Source: Usnea hakonensis (taxonomy: Eukaryota > Ascomycota > Lecanoromycetes > Lecanorales > Parmeliaceae). Taken from it: a stretch of DNA of 37,440 nucleotides. The stretch covers positions 1 to 37,440 of the forward strand of contig BLJB01000017.1 in assembly GCA_013423325.1 (NCBI GenBank), in the 5' to 3' direction. The notes beneath the pieces were generated by a model. It saw nothing but the letters and a program-made list of their open reading frames with translations, ran no database searches and was not told where the DNA came from. Shown here piece by piece: positions 1 to 7,981 of this stretch (position 1 is the stretch's first letter; each line of letters opens with the position of its first letter). Position numbers and translations under genes: made by a program.

Positions 1-34
1 TAAATCCATGCTTTTTGCTTGAGTGATCTAGTTT

Positions 35-290
35 GGGGGGGGGGGGGGGGGGGAGAAGTAAGTAACTACCTTTCCTATGTTGTAGTACCTACTCACTCAC
101 ACAGCGTTCCACTCACTCACTCACTCACTCACTCATCCTCTCCTTACTTACTTACTTACACACTTACACGAACCCGCTCCGAGGGGCGAGGCTCATCTCA
201 TCTCACCTCTCCTCATCTCATCTCACCTCCCCTCACCTCATCTCATCTCATCTCATCTCATCTCACCTCACCGCACCTCATCTCCTATGA
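35..290. repeat. poly-G run followed by CTCA and TCTCA microsatellites
   Basis: A run of 19 G (35-53) is followed by CTCA tetranucleotide repeats (about 95-134), ACTT-like repeats, and a TCTCA/TCACC pentanucleotide array (about 191-283). Open frames across it are repeat artefacts. Poly-G of this length is prone to assembly and polymerase error, so the exact count is uncertain. Confidence 0.9.
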
Positions 291-1066
291 ATATAAAATA
301 AGATAGAAATGAAGTGTTGACTTGTCATTTAGGCGTAGATTTGTATATACCAAAGAGGGGGAAGAAAGGGGGGGTGGAAATAGTGATAGACTGACTGACT
401 GCTGTGTTGGAGGGGCTAGAGGGGCTAGAGGGAGGGGCTGTGGGAAGTGCATGGGTGGGTTGGTGGATGGGGTGCGTGAATATTACGCACTGCCGCAAAG
501 CAAAGCAATTGAATGAATGGATGAATGCTACAAGGTGGCCATGATAAATATGTATGAGCTGAGGATCAAGTAAGTAAGCTGATAATAATATAGAGTGCGG
601 CGCATTACTACGTGCCGCTCGGCTTATGTTTCGCTTTACGGAAAGAATGGGGGGGGCCGGGCTGTGGGAGGGGGAGTGCTAAGGGCTAGCTTGCTGGGCT
701 GTGGAATGGAATTGGTGGCAAGAATCACATAGTGGAAAAGCAATTGGTGATGTTGCGACGTATGTGGTTTGAAAAAAGGCTTTATATTTCGTATATTGGA
801 AAAAGGATCGTCTAGATGGCGTGATGGTATGATATCCACGTTGTTGGCGGCTGGGTGGGTGGGATAGTGTGTTTAGCGCAAGGCCCCCGGCCTAGGCGCT
901 CGTGAGCCCAGATATCTGACATGACTCCTTGCTCTTTTTGCCCACATCACCAATATGTAATCATTCACCCCCAACACCACCAAGTCCTCCTCGGAAAGGG
1001 TATATGCAGAAGAAGTAAAGTCGACGGGTGCAAATGGCCAGCCGTCATGCCAAACACAAGATCCAC
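291..1066. other. intergenic, no gene seen
   Basis: I see no supported gene. The sequence has G-rich patches and short direct repeats such as the doubled 'ggggctaga' near 411-428. The right end probably holds the 3' UTR of the leftward gene that stops at 1067. Confidence 0.5.
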
Positions 1067-1855
1067 TCAAACGACCTCGCGGAGACCTCGAACCTTGTGT
1101 TTCCCATGGCCGTGAAGATGGCGCCGGAACTTGGGCTTGCCTTCGGGGATGGCGTCCCGCTTGTCGGCGCCCGAGTTGCAGGTGCAGCTGCCCTCTTTGG
1201 TGGTGCCGGCTTTGGGGTTCTTCCACTCGCAGTCCTTGCCCACGCAGCAGACCAGCTTGTTCGAGCTGGCCGCGATGACGGATCCGTTGTCGTCCGGGAA
1301 CGTGTACGCGGCGCCGGCGACGGGCGCGAAGAAGGCGTTTGGCGGATTACAGTTCCAGCACGACGTCTCGCTCATCGCGGCGGCACGGACGCCCCAGGGG
1401 CCGACGGGTCCGACGCAAGTGTATCCGTTCTTTTCGTCGCATGTGGCGTCGGTTACGTTGAAAAGGTCCGTGTTGTCGCCGGTGAGGGCCAGCGTGACGC
1501 TGTCTTGGCAGACGACCGGGTGGGAGAATCCGAGAATGTAGCTGACGTCGTAGCTTGCCCATTCGCCGACGGGGTTCGTTTCCAGGATGGTCCGGGTGTC
1601 TTTGACGGGGTGGGGTTGGTCGCCGATGCGCACTTGTCCGTCGTATTGGCCCAGTTGCATGCAGCCTTTGGTGGTACCGTTGCTGCCAGGCATTATGTTG
1701 CCATAGCTATCGGCTTTGTTCAGAGGCACTTCTTGGCCGGTCCAGTAAATGACTCCATTGGAGGAGGAGCCTTGGGCAAGGCAGTCAGATTTATCGTCGG
1801 CGAGCAAAGGGGTCGCAGCCGCCAATAGTATCAGAGTCGAGTATATCGATCGCAT
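1067..1855 (-). CDS. secreted Cys-rich protein, 262 aa
   Basis: Single-exon leftward gene. I start it at the ATG at 1855 rather than an in-frame ATG 52 codons upstream, because the protein then opens with a clear signal peptide (MRSIYSTLILLAAATPLLA, residues 1-19) followed by DDKSDC, and the DNA before it looks like a CA-rich fungal leader. The mature part has about a dozen cysteines, including SCWNC, a CC pair and SCTC near the C-terminus, which supports an extracellular disulfide-bonded protein. The motif WASYDVSYILGFSHPVVC resembles the core strand region of thaumatin-like folds, but I could not confirm that family. The tail is basic and His-rich (FRRHLHGHGKHK) with no hydrophobic end, so a GPI anchor is unlikely. 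Function unknown; secretion is inferred with good confidence. Confidence 0.8.
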   Translation of the reverse strand: MRSIYSTLILLAAATPLLADDKSDCLAQGSSSNGVIYWTGQEVPLNKADSYGNIMPGSNGTTKGCMQLGQYDGQVRIGDQPHPVKDTRTILETNPVGEWASYDVSYILGFSHPVVCQDSVTLALTGDNTDLFNVTDATCDEKNGYTCVGPVGPWGVRAAAMSETSCWNCNPPNAFFAPVAGAAYTFPDDNGSVIAASSNKLVCCVGKDCEWKNPKAGTTKEGSCTCNSGADKRDAIPEGKPKFRRHLHGHGKHKVRGLREVV

Positions 1856-2888
1856 TTTGAGTGGGTTTTGTTTTTGGAAGGGTTCTGGGTTTGCTTGGTT
1901 TGATAGTTGTGCTGATTTAGCGTTTTTTTGTTGATGTTGCTGAAAGCGGTGGCTGGGAGCTGAATGCGGAAATGAGATTTCTGGAGGGCTAGCCTCACGA
2001 TTGAATTGCAAATTGAAAAGGAGTGTATATTGTTAAGTAACGGACAATGAACGTGGGTTTGCAATTGCAATCAATGTACGAGAGGAAGCAAAGGTGAAGC
2101 CGGGGGAGAGGGAGAAAAAAAAGAGCGGAAAAGATGGGTAAAGTAGGTAGGTTGATCTATAAGAAGGTAATATTACCAGATTAGATGGGGAATGTAAGAT
2201 TTGGGTTGGAGCGTATTATTGTTGTTGATGTTGGTTAGTTTAGCGCGCATTCAAGAAAGTCAGGATTGACTTTCTCTCCTTTCTTACCGCTTTCCCACTC
2301 CACCCACATTGACCGACTGGATGCGGATATTATTATTAGCCATTTCTGACTTTCTCAGTATATTACTTTCCGTATCCTATGGGATTGGGTGCCACATCAT
2401 CACCGCTTCACCAGTAGTAGTGTCAGCGTGATTCCCATGTTTCCCATGTACTGGTGGTCAGCAAATGGCACATATGCGCAAAAATATGCAGGCGGCATGG
2501 GACGTGTCTTGCGGCAGTGTTTCGAGTACCCTTCGGTTGCTACCACCGTGTGGATAATAATATAAAATCTCAGCTGAAGTCTGTTATTTACAACATTCGG
2601 GTTAATTCTTGCCTCGTGCTATCCTAGCGGTTAATAAAAAAAGACTGGAGACAGAAATCTTGTTGAGCGAATTTTTCTTTGGGTGTATGCTTGCGTTATC
2701 ATCTTTGACTTTTGGCCGAACCTTGACGCGAATCTGTATTTATTTTTCTTTGAAAATGACAGATGGTGAGCACATCACACCAAGACAGTTGATGACTGTA
2801 TTAAAGCAGTGCCAGGTGCATAGCCTGGTTGATGTAATCCGGTAAATGTCGTCCTGTTTTCAAGCGGTGTGTTACGCTTTGTTTGGTT
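1856..2888. other. intergenic: leader of the 1855 gene, then unassigned DNA
   Basis: The first 150 bp on the minus strand are CA-rich leader-like sequence. The rest holds no ORF with family features. ORFs near 2609-2845 show no recognisable motif. Confidence 0.4.
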
Positions 2889-2959
2889 GGGTGAGCGGGT
2901 GCCTGAGTGCCCCTGCCCCTCGAGGAAACCGGGTTCCTGGTTCGAATCCTACTCGCCCG
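2889..2959 (+). tRNA. tRNA-like element, probably a degenerate tRNA or SINE head
   Basis: The ends form a seven-pair acceptor-like stem: GGGTGAG (2889-2895) against CTCGCCC (2952-2958), with one G-T pair, 70 nt apart as in a tRNA. An internal B box GGTTCGAATCC (2939-2949) matches the pol III consensus exactly. TGCCTGAGTGC (about 2900-2910) is a near-match to the A box. The T stem pairs at only two or three positions and the D and anticodon arms do not fold cleanly. I therefore read it as a decayed tRNA or tRNA-derived SINE head, and I cannot assign an anticodon. Confidence 0.35.
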
Positions 2960-3501
2960 CAGTTTCCGCGTCCTTGTACCTGTATCATTGGTGGCAGGAC
3001 AAGGGCTAGGGAGATTACCATGATTTAGTGCCGTCCTAATTGCGGAGGAGATGAAATAATAGGGGCCCCATCATCTATCATCGGGCCGGGAGATTCAGAG
3101 GCTGACGCGTCAGGGAATCAGGGGTCAGGACTTTAGGCTGCTCTCTATACGAGTATATTAGAGCACGGACGAAAGACTCTATAGCGTTCCTCATGGTAAG
3201 TAAACCACGGTGATAACTTATTTCCTTTGTTGTGGAAATAAGTTAGAAGATAAGAGGTGAAACCGCACATGTTGATTTGTTTGGAGAGAGTAATTTTGGA
3301 AAGGATGCTGTGAGCTGATAAGTCAATCTCACTAGAATCTGAACGATTAGTAAAGTACGTCATAAATTCAGACTTTACCTAAAGCAGTTAGAGCGCCGGA
3401 AATGAAAATCGGCAAAATTCTATCAGTCATCATCCAAGAATATGTTGTAGTACGATTAATCATTCATCCACAATACCACGGCGTTGTGCTATTCAGAAAA
3501 A
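2960..3501. other. intergenic, no gene seen
   Basis: No ORF with recognisable features on either strand. Confidence 0.4.
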
Positions 3502-3523
3502 AAGCATCTCCTCAGAGATGCTT
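3502..3523. repeat. perfect 9-bp inverted repeat
   Basis: AAGCATCTC (3502-3510) and GAGATGCTT (3515-3523) are exact reverse complements around a 4-nt loop CTCA, just after a run of A. It could form a hairpin. It lies about 270 bp upstream of the rhodopsin-domain gene fragment. Role unknown. Confidence 0.6.
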
Positions 3524-3789
3524 GTACCTGACTTTCAGGACGGTGTCATTAGTAGCATTTTCATACTTCGCTTGAAGCGGGTCCCACAACTGCTTACGAG
3601 TCGGCGCCGCACTTCGGCATACGCAGCGAGGACACTCAACATGCTGCCTCTCCCTGCGCCCCAAATACGTAGCCTTGCACATGGAAACGGAAAATCTTAT
3701 CTGTCCCCCTCGAATTGGTCTTTCCGCCCTTACCTGAGAGTAGTCTGCACTAGCCGGAGCTGCATGGAGTCAGGCACCACCGGTTCTAG

Positions 3790-4232
3790 TAGAGATGCAA
3801 CAATCTTCTTAATCCAAGCAATCCTACCAACGAGCTTAGAAGCCTGGGGGGTAGCATCATTGCGACCTGGGTGATAGCCCTTATTGCTGTTTGTCTTCGA
3901 TTCCTTGCTCAACGCCTCTCAAAGGCGGGGCTCTGGTATGACGATTGGCTTGTGATACCTGCTGCTGTGAGTATCCGTCATATGATAAAATCATCGACTA
4001 CTTTTTTATGCCAAGATAATAGTTCAAGCTCATGTATCTGCCAGCTCGTCGCCACTGCACTATGCTTTATTTCAGCAACCTGGAGTAAGTTCCTTTAACT
4101 GTACGGAAAGTCGTGCGATTAGCTTCGATGCTTACCGCTGTTTACTACTCAACAGTGATAAATAGCACGATAGCCCGGTGGAAATGGTTGAACCACGGGT
4201 CGACTCTCGGTGTCGAGGAAGTTCGCACAATT
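3790..4232 (+). pseudogene. 5' fragment of a fungal rhodopsin-domain (PTH11-like) membrane protein gene
   Basis: One frame reads NPTNELRSLGGSIIATWVIA then LIAVCLRFLAQRL and GLWYDDWLVIPAA. This is the N-terminus and first membrane helix of the fungal integral-membrane 'rhodopsin domain' family, including the (W/Y)DDW motif after helix 1. The frame continues across two plausible introns: 3967-4044 (GTGAGT...CCAG), then exon ALVATALCFISATW, then 4085-4155 (GTAAGT...ACAG), reaching a short third exon that hits a stop near 4230. No ATG opens the first exon, because in-frame stops lie just upstream. The other six helices are absent, and a TGAT microsatellite begins 20 bp further on. I read it as a truncated, dead copy. 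Confidence 0.6.
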
Positions 4233-4251
4233 GCGTAATCGCAAGAGCACC

Positions 4252-4343
<92 letters not shown>

Positions 4344-4344
4344 A
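4252..4344. repeat. TGAT tetranucleotide microsatellite
   Basis: About 23 tandem copies of GATT/TGAT with two TGGT interruptions. It follows directly on the truncated rhodopsin-domain fragment. Confidence 0.95.
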
Positions 4345-5993
4345 AGTCATACTGGTCACCCCGAGGGGCGTCACAGGCAGCTAAGGCCCAGCCAGAGGGA
4401 TCTATGTACAGGGGTTTCCGGTCCCCGCGTGGATCCATGCCCTATCTAAACTAGCCTTTCCCCTTGGTCCAAGGCTCCACTCTCTACATGATGATGACAA
4501 CAAGCCCCCGTACCACGAACCCTCGTGTCAATTTGAGCCCTCTAAGTCTTTGAGCCCTCTAAGTACCATTGCGCTTTCGGTCGCAATGCCTAGTGTTCAT
4601 TGGCGCTACTACGCCACTGTTCACTCCCTCTATGGAAAATCTATTATTACATCTCGCCGGGAAATCAAGAAATCATTCGCTAGGAGCCACCAAACTCCGT
4701 CTATCTATACCACCGTTACCCCCTTTCCTGTCTCTGTGTTGATCGTTAGCTTAGGGGTCCGGGTATCTGGTATTTGGTGTCCTGGTCTGTCATTTCGATA
4801 TGGGTCCACGGCGTCTCCTAGCTTGTCTGGGGGCGCCGAGGACTGTTCTCAGTCCTATGTATAAAGAACTTGGTGGGAGAGGAGGGGGTGGGACCTCCCG
4901 GGGCGAAGGCCTCGCGACAGCAGAGAGGAGAGAGGAAGCGTGACCTCCCAGAGGGGGAGGAGGGTGTGGGACCTCCAGGAGCAGGTCTCCTGGGGGGGCT
5001 CTGGCGTGAGTCCATGGGGTGGTGAGATCGCAAGAGCACCCATAAGCGAGGATTCACATGACTCAAGGACATATTGCGGGTATTCAAAGGGGCGGCATCA
5101 CCACCAATCACACGCTCCGCAAAACATTCGAGTTGGAGTGATGCGCCTGCTCGATTCGTTATCGATTGTAGAGGCCGAGGCAAACGCTACGTGTCCCGGA
5201 ATTAGGCACCGGAGCACCCAGGACACATGTTCTGGAGTTGGAGACAGCGAATTCCGCATCGGAGATGGACACGTCAGAGCGCGCGCCGCAAAGGACTGTC
5301 CGACAGAAGTGACAGATGTATGAAGAGACTGGACATGGCTCTTACCCTTTGCGCCAGCAAGCGAAACAATCCTAGCAATTTTGTTGATCGCCATCTGAAT
5401 GGTGTTACAGGTATCTTTGCAACGCAGCAGTCAGTTCGCACTAGAATTGTGGCAATGTTGTGAAAGCCAGACTCGTCGCCAGTATGGCGACCGTAGGGAC
5501 AGTTTCGGATGTGGTGTCGTTCGTGAAGGGCCTGGCGCTGTAGAAAGTCACACACAAATCATGCTATGCTATGATTGGGTCCGGGTCTCCGCGTGACCAG
5601 CCAGCCAATCGGGCCGTGCGTGGGAGTACTTGTGTTATCTGGAAAGGCATCACATGGTAGGGTGAGGACACCATCCGACCAAGTATAACACTTCTAGATC
5701 ATACGGGTAGTTGATGGCCATGGATAACACTTTTGATGGTGGCCAAATTGTGTTAAAAGTGTGAAAAGGTGTTATTCCTTCGATAGTGAAGGTGCTGACT
5801 GAATTGAGAATTATTCCACTACTCAACACATTGTCAATCATATCGAGATAAAAGAAACTACTTCAAAAATTCCCCAACCTCACAATACATCCACTCTACG
5901 CTTAGCACGGCTGATCATTTCGATGCCTATCGACTCGATCAGCAAATCAAAATAGGCTGTCAACTTGATAGGATTGCTAGCGTGCAGGACAGC
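4345..5993. other. intergenic, no supported gene
   Basis: It contains two direct copies (22 of 24 positions identical) of a purine-rich block ending GTGGGACCTCC, at 4875-4898 and 4953-4976. Overlapping ORFs on both strands between 4850 and 5555 show no family motif and carry stops in every coherent frame, so they could be decayed coding DNA. The last 150 bp are probably the leader of the RING gene. Confidence 0.4.
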
Positions 5994-6980
5994 ATGAGCG
6001 CCCATAGGAACCCCGAGGGTCCTCCATTTGAATTGGAAGTCGAGAGTGAGCTTGATCAACTACTCGCCGAAGCCGAAGAGGTTGACAGAAATATCGATCG
6101 TCTCCTCACTCAAGCAGGCTTAGATGTGACTTCCGTGCGGCATCCTGAGACTCCTACACCATCAAACATAGTCGAAGCGAGCTCCGAAGCCGCCCAGGAA
6201 ATTGGAAACGGAAGTGTCGAGTCCAACTCTCATCGGAGATCATCAGCCTCAGCCGGAACATTCCCTCCTTTACAACCGTCAATAGCAGCAGACGCGCTAA
6301 TAAGCGCTATGGGACGGTTGGGAACACGATATATTCGGCCCACAACAGCCACACCAGAATCCAATAATCGTGATGAAATTACAAGGGAGAACGCAAGACT
6401 TGCCTTCCTCCAAACACTTCCTCTTCTCACAGCCAGCGATCATGCAGAAGCAATAGACACTTGTCCTATCTGTCAGGAAGCTTTTGACAATACAGCAAGG
6501 CCTGAGATCCCCGTGCGCCTACCTTGTCATCATATTTTCGGCGCACTCTGCATTTCAAGCTGGATGTCTCTCGAGGAAACCTGTCCCCTATGTCGAACTG
6601 TTCTCTTCGACCCCCCGGTCCCCAGTGCCTCGGGGGTGAACGGAGAGCTGGCATGGTCTACAAGACTCCTCCAGCCAGTGCGCGCACCGGGGCTTCCAAG
6701 ATTCGCCCCGCTGATGCTCCGTATTACCGGAGGCTCCCTGGAAGCAAATATCAGAAGACTTGAAGCACATCTCTGGGAACTCGCCGAAGAGAGCGGATGG
6801 CTCCTCGCAAGTCAAGCCTCTCTTGAGATGTCTCCGAACACCGACGATATACTAGCCCAAAGTGATGCCTGCTTGCGCTCAATTCGTTGTTTGACAAGCA
6901 CATTAGGATATCGGCATCATCGTTATCGGTCAGTGATCTGGGGAGAAGGGACTATCGGCATCATCGTTATCGATCGGTGA
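5994..6980 (+). CDS. RING-finger protein, 328 aa (probable E3 ubiquitin ligase)
   Basis: Single-exon gene. The frame opens at a GTG at 5982, but the first ATG is 5994 (MSAHRNPEG). The acidic N-terminus (residues 1-40) looks coiled (ELDQLLAEAEEVDRNIDRLL). The RING lies at about residues 157-200: CPIC (157-160), LPCHH (176-180), GALC (183-186) and CPLC (197-200). Such domains recruit E2 enzymes for ubiquitin transfer. The position normally holding the His of HxFHxxC is Gly183 (HIFGALC), so one usual zinc ligand is missing; I recall this variant from several fungal and RFWD3-type RINGs, so it may still fold. The C-terminal part is helical with no known domain. The last 10 or so codons are set by a 44-bp tandem duplication. 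E3 activity is inferred, not shown. Confidence 0.85.
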   Translation: MSAHRNPEGPPFELEVESELDQLLAEAEEVDRNIDRLLTQAGLDVTSVRHPETPTPSNIVEASSEAAQEIGNGSVESNSHRRSSASAGTFPPLQPSIAADALISAMGRLGTRYIRPTTATPESNNRDEITRENARLAFLQTLPLLTASDHAEAIDTCPICQEAFDNTARPEIPVRLPCHHIFGALCISSWMSLEETCPLCRTVLFDPPVPSASGVNGELAWSTRLLQPVRAPGLPRFAPLMLRITGGSLEANIRRLEAHLWELAEESGWLLASQASLEMSPNTDDILAQSDACLRSIRCLTSTLGYRHHRYRSVIWGEGTIGIIVIDR

Positions 6981-6996
6981 TCTGGGGAGAAGGGAC
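6909..6996 (+). repeat. 44-bp tandem duplication across the RING gene stop codon
   Basis: Copy 1 (6909-6952) and copy 2 (6953-6996) abut exactly and differ at two positions (GGTCAG against GATCGG). Because 44 is not a multiple of three, copy 2 is read in a different frame, giving the tail IGIIVIDR and a TGA at 6978-6980. Confidence 0.95.
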
Positions 6997-7737
6997 AAGC
7001 TAGACAAACCTTAAGAAGAGAACCTGGACAGAGGATGGGTAGAGGTTAGCGGTGCTGTACACTGCTTCACTATCTGAGAATACAAAGGTCAAAGAATTTC
7101 ATGCAGCTGTGAGCTAAGGCTCGCGCACTAGTTTTTAGCTCGCCACTTCATCAATTGCTCCTAGACAAGAAACAAAACACTGCCTTACACCCTCCCTCTC
7201 TTAGCCCTTACAATCATAGCATAAACATTTACACCTTGAGATCCTTTTCAACGATGAGATTGCGATGAAGAAGAAGCGCATCAAGATCCGGCACGAAGCA
7301 ATATGGATTGAGCCTTGGTAAGGCGCACGTTGCAAAGCGCTGATGTCTCAGTATCTCTCTTTATACATCTTTTACCCTGTTTCATTCAGGACAGACGGCA
7401 TCTGAAAGGCACTCATGCTTGGGAGGAGATAATGATAGAAAGTGATAATGTTAGTCTAAGGTGAGGAAGAAAGATGGAATATTGATGTATCAGTGACATT
7501 GCCTAATCTGGCGGTATGACAGAAGTACGGACTCACTCCCAGCGCCCTGCCCATGCCTCCCCGCCCCCTTATCCCCTCTCTGTCAAGAGACGGCATTTGT
7601 TCTCCGTAGAGAAGCCAGATTATCCTTGTTTCGGGAGCACTTCTTCATGCCATTCGTAGTATTCAATGAACAGGCAGTCAACCCTCTACAAATCACCCTA
7701 TTTCGTGACACCCTCCAATTGTATCTACCTTGGTTAC
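6997..7737. other. intergenic between the RING and G-alpha-like genes
   Basis: Contains the presumed RING 3' UTR and unassigned DNA. No ORF has recognisable features. Confidence 0.4.
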
Positions 7738-7747
7738 TTTATATAAG
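7738..7747 (+). promoter_or_regulatory. candidate TATA box of the G-alpha-like gene
   Basis: TTTATATAAG lies 235 bp upstream of the ATG at 7982. This fits a core promoter with a leader of about 200 nt. It rests on sequence match only. Confidence 0.4.
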
Positions 7748-7981
7748 TAGTAGCTTGTAGCGAGCGCTAGGAGTATCTATTACTCCGTTTGCCGAGGAAG
7801 GAAAGTGATACCGAACATATCATACTATCAACTATTGTCAGCCTTGAGTCGCAGCCTCACTCACTGTGGCTATGCAATCTTCAATTACGTCTGCCTGTCC
7901 CTTCATCGACATACTCATGCCTAAACACGCAGCAGCCTTTGCACAGCGGCTTCGCCACTACCATCGACATCCAACGTCATC

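Noticed and set aside
19..516. ORFs of 95 and 64 codons at the left edge
   Set aside because: They consist of translated microsatellites (Ser/His/Leu repeats) and G-rich DNA, with no protein-like composition.
1028..1828. 266-codon plus-strand ORF
   Set aside because: It is the antisense shadow of the secreted-protein gene, in GC-rich coding DNA. The minus-strand reading has a signal peptide and paired cysteines.
5098..5555. Overlapping minus-strand ORFs that might be a transcription factor tail
   Set aside because: A third frame gives a suggestive CELTAALQRYL motif but contains stops, and no family could be supported on either strand.
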